IMG/VR virus record: IMGVR_UViG_3300031162_000863
Location: 1 to 20,387 of that record
Length of the DNA stretch: 20,387 nucleotides
Reading direction: 5' to 3' (one strand)
Source of the DNA: a virus
The position numbers and the translations under genes are program-made. The notes beneath the pieces were generated by a model that made no database searches, was not told the origin of the DNA, and was given only the letters and a program-made list of their open reading frames with translations. Below, piece after piece: positions 1-4,699 of the stretch. The number at the start of each line of letters is the position of its first letter. The stretch's first letter is position 1.

Positions 1-18
1 ATGATGGAGAATGTGAAT

Positions 19-318
19 ATGACTATGACAGCTCAACAAAAAGCAGATCGTTTGGCTCTTATTAAAAAGGTAGCACAAAAGCGCGATAGTGCAGCTGCTT
101 TCAAAAAGAAGCTTACTGCTCAAGGTTCCATTGTACATCGCTGGAGTGATGTTGAAGAAAAGCCTAAGCGCCAAGCTAAGCAAGATGCCTTTGATAAAAA
201 AATTGCTAGCTATGATAGTGATAACATCAACGCTTGGACTGATGCTTCTAAATACGCCAAAGAATATTATGGCGAAACTCTTCACTACACAACTAAATTC
301 GATAACGATTGGGATTAA
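19..318 (+). CDS. Small hypothetical protein, charged
   Basis: I do not recognise this protein. It is about 99 residues, rich in Lys, Ala, Asp and Gln, with no membrane segment or signal peptide, and it ends in an acidic/aromatic tail (FDNDWD). The frame is open from the first base of the window, where ATG codons lie at 1 and 4. I prefer the in-frame ATG at 19 because GGAG at 6-9 sits nine bases before it, the same spacing as for the gene at 1289. The N-terminal half (residues 5-40) is predicted by eye to be a basic helix. The next gene begins two bases after its stop, so it is probably the first visible gene of a + strand run of small accessory genes. Because the window starts here, an upstream extension cannot be excluded. 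Confidence 0.7.
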   Translation: MTMTAQQKADRLALIKKVAQKRDSAAAFKKKLTAQGSIVHRWSDVEEKPKRQAKQDAFDKKIASYDSDNINAWTDASKYAKEYYGETLHYTTKFDNDWD

Positions 319-320
319 TC

Positions 321-488
321 ATGAAAAACTTTGATATATTTTTTGGTGGCTTAATGGGGTTTCTCCTTGCTATCTTTCTTATGGTAATTGCTAGCACTGT
401 AGTTACTACTAACTTTGAAAAATGCGGTGAGCGATATAGTACACCTGACGAAGTAGTTGAATGTATGTGGCTGCTAGAAAACAACTAA
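321..488 (+). CDS. Small single-pass membrane protein (55 aa)
   Basis: This is a 55-codon gene starting at ATG 321, two bases after the previous stop, and ending in TAA at 486-488. Residues about 5-30 are a continuous hydrophobic stretch (Phe, Leu, Ile, Met, Val, Ala) that would form one transmembrane helix. A short soluble tail follows, with two cysteines (positions 35 and 48) and a mainly acidic end. The tight packing between two other genes on the same strand supports it as real. Small one-helix proteins of this kind in phages can be holins, antiholins or inner-membrane modulators of the host. A cell-wall hydrolase gene lies about 1.8 kb downstream, but that is too far to assign a lysis role. 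Function unknown. Confidence 0.65.
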   Translation: MKNFDIFFGGLMGFLLAIFLMVIASTVVTTNFEKCGERYSTPDEVVECMWLLENN

Positions 489-489
489 T

Positions 490-918
490 ATGACTATGCA
501 TCTAGTGAGAGGTATGTCTACACTCTCAACTAAAAAGCGTAGGCAAAAAGGGAAAAAGATTAGCGCTGAACAAATGGAGCGTGATTGGAAATCTTACAAT
601 AAAGATATGCGACGTAACAATTTGCATTCTTGTCAGTTTAATACTTTACAAGAGTATGTTGACTATCGCATGGGCAAGGCAAAACCAAAACCAAAGGAGT
701 TTGTACCTTATGAACCGAAAGAATCCAAACCAACTCGCCAGACAAAGAATTATCCAAGCCTCTCGACGGAAAGCATACCTGGATCAGGCGCGAAAAAAGA
801 GTCTCCAGTCTACTCAGGAGACTACATCATCGGAATCGCAACAATGCACAAGTCAAACCTCGTTCCTGTCGGAAGGGGAGATGATCCGAAACATTATGCG
901 ACCATGAGAAGAAATTAA
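490..918 (+). CDS. Conserved hypothetical protein of marine T4-like phages
   Basis: A basic protein of about 142 residues. The N-terminal third is strongly positive (KKRRQKGKK around residue 16) and is followed by a helical stretch with MERDW and YVDYRMGK. A Lys/Pro-rich linker lies at about 58-85. The C-terminal block (about 88-142) contains PGSGAKKE, YSGDYIIGIATMHKSN, VPVGR and a final HYATMRRN; I recall a similar block in unannotated proteins of cyanophages. No enzyme motif is visible. The basic N-terminus could bind nucleic acid, but this is only inference. ATG 490 follows the previous TAA by one base, suggesting translational coupling. ATG 496 and 514 are alternative starts, and no good ribosome-binding site favours one. 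The stop codon overlaps an ATG at 918. Confidence 0.8.
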   Translation: MTMHLVRGMSTLSTKKRRQKGKKISAEQMERDWKSYNKDMRRNNLHSCQFNTLQEYVDYRMGKAKPKPKEFVPYEPKESKPTRQTKNYPSLSTESIPGSGAKKESPVYSGDYIIGIATMHKSNLVPVGRGDDPKHYATMRRN

Positions 919-950
919 TGTCAATCCCACACGTACGGAGAATTTATAAT

Positions 951-1220
951 ATGGAACTAACTCAAGAAAATATGCTCACAGCTTTGCGAGAAAGCGAATG
1001 TGAAGTAACCTTTACAAAAGCAAATGGCGACACTCGCGTTATGAAATGTACTTTGAATATGGATCTTATTCCAAATAATAAAATGCCAAAAGGTGATGAC
1101 ACTCCTGAACTTCGCGAAGGATTGGATTCGATCTTGAAAGCTATTCGTGTATTTGATACTGGTCTAGAAGAGTGGCGTTCATTTAAAGTTGAGACTGTGA
1201 AAAACTTTGTAAAAAGTTGA
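951..1220 (+). CDS. Small beta-rich phage protein, SH3-like fold suspected
   Basis: An 89-residue acidic protein. The pattern is LRESECEVTFTKANGDTRVM, then MKCTLNMDLIP, and later IRVFDTGLEEWRSFKVETV. This alternation of short strands with a terminal W-R-S-F-K-V strand is typical of a small beta-barrel family common in T4-like marine phages, sometimes labelled SH3-like. That label is from memory and its function is unknown. The frame is open from ATG 918, which overlaps the preceding stop. I choose ATG 951 because a CGGAG Shine-Dalgarno element lies at 936-940 and family resemblance begins just after it. The 33 bases in front (918-950) would otherwise encode an unusual leader. It is the last gene before the promoter region at 1230-1265. 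Confidence 0.75.
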   Translation: MELTQENMLTALRESECEVTFTKANGDTRVMKCTLNMDLIPNNKMPKGDDTPELREGLDSILKAIRVFDTGLEEWRSFKVETVKNFVKS

Positions 1221-1229
1221 AATTAACTG

Positions 1230-1258
1230 TGTACATTCTCAGCTACTTATGGTAGTAT
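1230..1258 (+). promoter_or_regulatory. Sigma70-like promoter candidate
   Basis: TGTACA at 1230-1235 and TAGTAT at 1253-1258 are separated by 17 bases, an acceptable sigma70-type arrangement in the 68-base gap between two genes. The -10 element is imperfect and its last base overlaps the late octamer at 1258-1265. It resembles the stronger promoter in front of gp32, which also starts with a GTGT...ACAT stretch. It may give early or middle expression of the gene at 1289. Confidence 0.4.
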
Positions 1259-1265
1259 ATAAATA
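1258..1265 (+). promoter_or_regulatory. T4-type late promoter (TATAAATA)
   Basis: An exact match to the T4 late-promoter octamer, which is recognised by the phage sigma factor gp55 together with co-activator gp33 and the clamp gp45. It lies 23 bases before the ATG at 1289, and AAGGAG at 1274-1279 falls between. Predicted transcription start is near 1271. It would drive the 375-aa protein, the SleB-like hydrolase and probably gp33 and gp59. Confidence 0.7.
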
Positions 1266-1288
1266 TACTCACTAAGGAGAAACACCCT

Positions 1289-2416
1289 ATGGCAGCTCGT
1301 AAAAAAACTACTGTTAGAGCAAGACCTAAAACTGGTATTGCTGCGGCTCCAATGAACGATGGATTTGATAAGTTCAAATATTATATTCATCAGGAAGTTG
1401 ATCGTAAAGAGCTTTCTTCAGTTACTAAGCAGTACGTTAAGCAGACTTTTTCTAAAGATGATGCTCGGGCTATTTTAGCTACTCCTGAGTATAATTTCTA
1501 TATGTATACCTTACATGCTTCAATTATCTACTGGAGTAAAATTCTACAACAAGAATTGCCAAAAAAGTATGGTATGGAAAATGGTGTAGAACGCATTAAT
1601 GAATTCTATACTAATCTCATTCCAATTGGTAAAAAGATCCTTGAGGAGAAAGCGCAAGCTGATACGGCTGCGTCAAATGTCGTTGTCTTAACTCCTCAAC
1701 AGCGTCTTTTCAATAAAATTCAAGAAACGGTTATGACCGACTTGGATGATTTGGAAGACGCTTGGATTGACGGCGAAGAACTAGAATTTAATATGTACAA
1801 CTGTTTCAAACTTCATGGTTTGAGCGGGTCACACACAGCTCCTGTGTTGAACAGACTTGAAGGTTGGCTATTAGATTACGAGGACGCTTATCATAAAAGA
1901 TGTGAACAAGCTGTTGAAGGCTATTCACATGTTAAGCGGACGGTTCTTCGCCGTCGGATCAAGTTGATTGAAGAAATGATTGCTGATCTAGATAGAGTCA
2001 AAGCTTCTGCTAAAGCTACTCGTAAAACTCGTGCACCAAAACCTCGAGCTGCTGATAAGCAAGTGAATAAGATTAAGTACCTTAAAGAAGATAATGACTT
2101 TAAGATTACTTCTATTCTACCAATTACAATTATTGGTGCTATGAGATTGTATGTCTTTAATGTCAAAACAAAAGAATTGACTGAATATATTTCAAGTGCT
2201 GCAAAAGGATTTGAAGTAAAAGGTACAACTCTACAAAATGTAGGAGAAGCTTCTCGTAAAGTCAAGCTAAGAAAGCCTGATGAGGTACTTCCTATCGTGC
2301 AAAATAAAACTCCAAAACAGATTGATAATACATGGCAAACTTTGACTACAAAAACAAGTTCACCAAATGGGCGACTCAATTCGGATTGTGTCTTATTGCG
2401 AGTGTTGGACCGGTAA
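1289..2416 (+). CDS. Conserved protein of unknown function (375 aa)
   Basis: A mostly helical, charged protein with a basic Ala/Lys/Arg start (residues 1-15), a helical core (about 25-235) and a very basic Lys/Arg/Ala/Pro linker (about 236-258). The C-terminal beta-rich domain (about 260-375) contains the patterns KIKYLKEDNDFKI, YVFNVKTKEL, FEVKGTTL and LRKPDEVL, and ends NGRLNSDCVLLRV. I recognise that C-terminal block as conserved among T4-like phages of marine bacteria, where it has no assigned role. The start is secure: AAGGAG at 1274-1279 is nine bases before ATG 1289, under a late promoter. The last 85 bases overlap the next gene in another frame. The C-terminus appears to belong to the conserved domain, so the overlap is unlikely to be an artefact. 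The basic linker suggests nucleic-acid or virion binding, which is inference only. Confidence 0.85.
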   Translation: MAARKKTTVRARPKTGIAAAPMNDGFDKFKYYIHQEVDRKELSSVTKQYVKQTFSKDDARAILATPEYNFYMYTLHASIIYWSKILQQELPKKYGMENGVERINEFYTNLIPIGKKILEEKAQADTAASNVVVLTPQQRLFNKIQETVMTDLDDLEDAWIDGEELEFNMYNCFKLHGLSGSHTAPVLNRLEGWLLDYEDAYHKRCEQAVEGYSHVKRTVLRRRIKLIEEMIADLDRVKASAKATRKTRAPKPRAADKQVNKIKYLKEDNDFKITSILPITIIGAMRLYVFNVKTKELTEYISSAAKGFEVKGTTLQNVGEASRKVKLRKPDEVLPIVQNKTPKQIDNTWQTLTTKTSSPNGRLNSDCVLLRVLDR

Positions 2417-2856
2417 ATGCTCAAGCTCTTGAAAAAACCACATCTGAAGATTTGCGGTGCCTAGTACAGAATGGATATTTTGAAGCTCGATCAGATGGTT
2501 ATGCATCTGTGATGGGTGTAACAAATGTTGTTCTTAATCGAAAAGAAGATCCTAGGTATCCTAACACTATTTGTGGAGTAGTATACCAAGGTCGTACTGA
2601 CTCAAATAATAACATGCTTCGTAATCAATGTCAATTTAGTTGGTATTGCGATGGTAAGTCAGATCGTATGACTAACAAAGAACTTGAACAAAAAGTTCTA
2701 ATTGTTGTGTACGAAACTCTGGCTTTATGGTATAATAATATTGATATTACGGAAGGTGCAACTCATTACCATGCTAACTATGTTCAACCAACTTGGGCAA
2801 AGACCCTCAACTACACTACACAAATCGGAACTCACAAATATTATAGGTGGAACTGA
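2332..2856 (+). CDS. Exported SleB-type cell-wall hydrolase, probable endolysin
   Basis: A 174-residue member of the SleB / Hydrolase_2 family, which cleaves peptidoglycan glycan strands. Family landmarks are present: YFEARSDG at 49-56 with the candidate catalytic Glu51, VVLNR at 66-70, TICGVVYQG at 79-87, CQFSW at 100-104, GATHYHANYVQPTWA at 142-156, and IGTHKYYRW at the end. The N-terminus looks like a Sec signal peptide: a basic region with three Lys (about 1-15), a hydrophobic core FGLCLIASVG (17-26), and VNAQA as a likely cleavage site after residue 32. The start overlaps the preceding gene by 85 bases, so almost the whole signal peptide lies inside the overlap. No in-frame ATG follows until 2512, which would remove the catalytic Glu. 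I see no strong Shine-Dalgarno before 2332. Its place under a late promoter fits a role in host lysis. Confidence 0.85.
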   Translation: MANFDYKNKFTKWATQFGLCLIASVGPVNAQALEKTTSEDLRCLVQNGYFEARSDGYASVMGVTNVVLNRKEDPRYPNTICGVVYQGRTDSNNNMLRNQCQFSWYCDGKSDRMTNKELEQKVLIVVYETLALWYNNIDITEGATHYHANYVQPTWAKTLNYTTQIGTHKYYRWN

Positions 2857-2863
2857 TCAAAAA

Positions 2864-3097
2864 ATGTTAGAAGGAAAGATACTTACAAAGAAAAGATTCT
2901 CTACAGCTGTAGAGAAGAGAGTAAAAACTTTTCAATTATCATATTTAGACGCTATCCTAGAAGTGTGTGATGAACTTGAGTTTCCTGTGGAGGATGTTGC
3001 AAGGGTTATTACACCAAGCCTCAAAGAAAAGATTACGGCTGAAGCTCAACGGCTTCGGATGATTAAAGACTCAAATACAGCAACGTTGCCTATATGA
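2864..3097 (+). CDS. 33: gp33-like late-promoter transcription co-activator
   Basis: A 77-residue protein whose helical core (SYLDAILEVCDELEFPVEDV, residues 26-45), LKEKITAEAQRL segment (52-63) and terminal TATLPI match the short gp33 proteins of marine T4-like phages as I know them. In T4, gp33 links the sliding clamp gp45 to RNA polymerase carrying gp55 and activates late promoters. The location is decisive: in T4 the order is 33-59-32, and the next two genes here are gp59 and gp32. I start it at ATG 2864, seven bases after the SleB stop, because the longer reading frame upstream is only the shadow of SleB. Its stop shares bases with the next start (ATGA at 3094-3097), indicating translational coupling. 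T4 gp33 is longer (112 aa). Five intergenic copies of the late octamer in this window are its expected targets. Confidence 0.75.
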   Translation: MLEGKILTKKRFSTAVEKRVKTFQLSYLDAILEVCDELEFPVEDVARVITPSLKEKITAEAQRLRMIKDSNTATLPI

Positions 3098-3684
3098 TTA
3101 TGGAACCTTATGACGCATTTAGATTTTATCAATCTATGAAGCTACACTTTGAATCTGATAGCTATGATGCTATTAAATATAACTATAAGACTTCAGTAAA
3201 GCCACAGTCTTTTTGGAAACGAAAAGATAAGTATTTCTTTGCTAAGGTTGGTAGAAAATTCAATGATACTCGTGAATTGATCAATTACTATGCTGCTCAC
3301 TTTATTCAAGATAAAACTTGGATTGGCGAGATGATCGAAGATGAAGACATCTATCAGGCTTATCAAAAGCGTATGCAGTCCTTAGGTTATACCTTTGAAA
3401 ACGATATGTGTAAGCTTGCTAATATTGCTAACTTAGATCAAGTACTTGATTCATCAGATGGTCATCCTGATATTATCACTTCTTACCTTAGTGGCGATAT
3501 AAATATAGAGTCAGTAGTAATTATGAACCAATTGACAGGGTTCATGAAACGTGCTGATAAAGAAATAACCGAAACTATCGTGTGGCCAGATGTCTCACGT
3601 AAGATTCGTAAATATTCACCTTTTGTTCAATATGATTTGCAAAAAGCTAAAAATATTGTTCTAAGGGTGTTTACATCAGAGTAA
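3094..3684 (+). CDS. 59: gp59-like replicative helicase loader
   Basis: A 196-residue homologue of T4 gp59 (217 aa), which loads the gp41 helicase onto gp32-coated forks and recombination intermediates. Visible family landmarks are SYDAIKYNYKTSVK (23-36), KRKDKYFFAKV (42-52), DKTWIGEM (73-80), and a C-terminal helix ending QKAKNIVLRVF. They align in order with the corresponding T4 segments (YDVIKYN, RRDKYFF, WIGDI, QKAKNVF). The gene lies between gp33 and gp32, exactly as in T4. ATG 3094 overlaps the gp33 stop. A second ATG at 3100 would shorten it by two residues. The end of the gene contains the -35 element of the gp32 promoter. Confidence 0.9.
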   Translation: MIMEPYDAFRFYQSMKLHFESDSYDAIKYNYKTSVKPQSFWKRKDKYFFAKVGRKFNDTRELINYYAAHFIQDKTWIGEMIEDEDIYQAYQKRMQSLGYTFENDMCKLANIANLDQVLDSSDGHPDIITSYLSGDINIESVVIMNQLTGFMKRADKEITETIVWPDVSRKIRKYSPFVQYDLQKAKNIVLRVFTSE

Positions 3685-3698
3685 TTTTGGTGTATAAT
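3670..3698 (+). promoter_or_regulatory. Strong sigma70-type promoter for gp32
   Basis: TTTACA (3670-3675) and TATAAT (3693-3698) are separated by exactly 17 bases; the -10 is a perfect consensus. The -35 lies inside the last codons of gp59 and the -10 follows its stop. Predicted transcription start is near 3705, about 50 bases before the gp32 ATG. This would let the host polymerase express gp32 independently of late transcription, fitting an early or middle replication gene. Confidence 0.75.
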
Positions 3699-3704
3699 AG
3701 TTAT

Positions 3705-3754
3705 ATCATGTGAATGTGGATAATTCAGTAAATATAAAACATACGGAGAAATAT
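3705..3754 (+). promoter_or_regulatory. gp32 leader with deciding ribosome-binding site
   Basis: The leader is almost entirely A+T (for example AATATAAAACAT at 3731-3742) and then carries CGGAGAA at 3744-3750, four bases before ATG 3755. This Shine-Dalgarno element fixes the gp32 start and rules out the in-frame GTG at 3710. In T4, gp32 represses its own translation by coating a pseudoknot plus an unstructured A/U-rich leader. The unstructured A/U-rich part is seen here; I did not find a clear pseudoknot. Confidence 0.5.
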
Positions 3755-4666
3755 ATGTCTTTTTCAAATCTAAAACGTAACCGCAGTTCTATCGATTCAC
3801 TCACCAAAGCTGCAGAAGCTTCAGGTGGTGGCACTCAACAAAAGCAATCTTATGCAGATGAGCGTTTGTGGAAACCAACAGTCGATAAAGCAGGTAATGG
3901 TTACGCAGTAATTCGTTTCCTACCAGCACCCGAAGGCGAGGATCTCCCTTGGGTTCGTTATTGGGATCATGGTTTCCAAGGCCCATCTGGACTTTGGTAT
4001 ATCGAAAACTCATTGACTTCTATTGGCCAACAAGATCCAGTATCTGAAATGAATTCTATCCTTTGGAATTCTGGTCGAGAAGAAGATAAACAGACTGCTC
4101 GTGATCGTAAACGTCGCTTGCATTATGTTGCAAATATTCAGGTCGTCTCTGATCCAGGTAACCCAGACAATGAAGGTAAAGTATTCCTTTATAAGTTTGG
4201 TAAAAAGATCTTTGATAAGATCATGGATGTTATGCAACCACAGTTTGCTGATGAGGATCCAGTAAATCCGTTTGATTTCTGGGATGGTGCGAATTTCAAA
4301 CTTAAGATCCAGCAAGTAGCTGGTTATCGTAACTACGATAAATCTGAGTTTGCTAATGCTTCTGTTTTATCTGATGATGACGAAAAGCTAGAAGGTATCT
4401 ACAATCGTTTGTATAGCTTGCAGGATTTCCTCGATCCTAAAAACTATAAAACATACGATGAACTAAAAACAAAGTTGAATCGTGTTCTCGGCCAAGAGGA
4501 TATGGTAATGACTACGGCAGAGTCGGTATCACTTGATGAACCAGCTCCATCTCGTTATGAACCAGTAGAAGCATCTCCTGGAGTAACAAGTAACTCAGTA
4601 CCAGAAACATCGGAAGGTGATGATGATACCTTGAGTTATTTCCAAAAGTTGGCTTCAGGTCAATAA
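3755..4666 (+). CDS. 32: gp32-like single-stranded DNA-binding protein
   Basis: A 303-residue protein (T4 gp32 is 301) that coats single-stranded DNA during replication, recombination and repair and recruits gp59. Residues 7-12 (KRNRSS) resemble the T4 LAST motif used for cooperative binding. The core runs from about 35 to 230, with YADERLWKP, GYAVIRFLPAPEGE, PWVRYWDHGF, GLWYIENSLT, DPVSEMN and LWNSG all in family order. The C-terminal tail is acidic (SEGDDD) and ends in DTLSYFQKLASGQ, the usual interaction tail. No cysteine occurs anywhere, so the T4 zinc site (three Cys and a His) is absent. The gene has its own promoter and ribosome-binding site, is preceded by gp59, and is closed by a strong hairpin terminator. 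Confidence 0.95.
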   Translation: MSFSNLKRNRSSIDSLTKAAEASGGGTQQKQSYADERLWKPTVDKAGNGYAVIRFLPAPEGEDLPWVRYWDHGFQGPSGLWYIENSLTSIGQQDPVSEMNSILWNSGREEDKQTARDRKRRLHYVANIQVVSDPGNPDNEGKVFLYKFGKKIFDKIMDVMQPQFADEDPVNPFDFWDGANFKLKIQQVAGYRNYDKSEFANASVLSDDDEKLEGIYNRLYSLQDFLDPKNYKTYDELKTKLNRVLGQEDMVMTTAESVSLDEPAPSRYEPVEASPGVTSNSVPETSEGDDDTLSYFQKLASGQ

Positions 4667-4670
4667 GAGA

Positions 4671-4698
4671 AAAGGGACCCTTCGGGGTCCCTTTTTTT
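4671..4698. terminator. Rho-independent terminator between converging units
   Basis: AAAGGGACCC (4671-4680) and GGGTCCCTTT (4685-4694) form a perfect ten-base-pair stem closed by a C(UUCG)G tetraloop, followed by a T run to 4698. It lies four bases after the gp32 stop. The tape-measure gene on the other strand ends at 4700. Read on the - strand the stem is followed by TTTTCTCTTATT (counting the last stem base), so it may also stop the converging - transcript, less strongly. Confidence 0.92.
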
Positions 4699-4699
4699 A

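Noticed and set aside
918-950. N-terminal extension of the 89-aa protein from ATG 918.
   Set aside because: The CGGAG ribosome-binding site at 936-940 lies inside the extension and points to ATG 951.
1921-2424. A 167-aa - strand open frame opposite the end of the 375-aa gene and the SleB start.
   Set aside because: It is antisense to two well-supported genes, has no ribosome-binding site and a composition typical of a shadow frame.
2702-2863. Longer form of the gp33-like protein starting at 2702.
   Set aside because: This stretch is the shadow of the SleB-type gene in another frame, with a hydrophobic composition unlike gp33. Family resemblance begins after ATG 2864.
3498-3505. Exact TATAAATA octamer on the + strand inside gp59, 250 bases before gp32.
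   Set aside because: It is explained by the codons Asp-Ile-Asn-Ile, lies deep in a gene, and a few chance hits are expected in AT-rich DNA of this length. gp32 already has a well-placed sigma70-type promoter.
3710-3754. N-terminal extension of gp32 from the GTG at 3710.
   Set aside because: The translated stretch is the leader; CGGAGAA at 3744-3750 and family length (303 versus 301 aa in T4) place the start at 3755.
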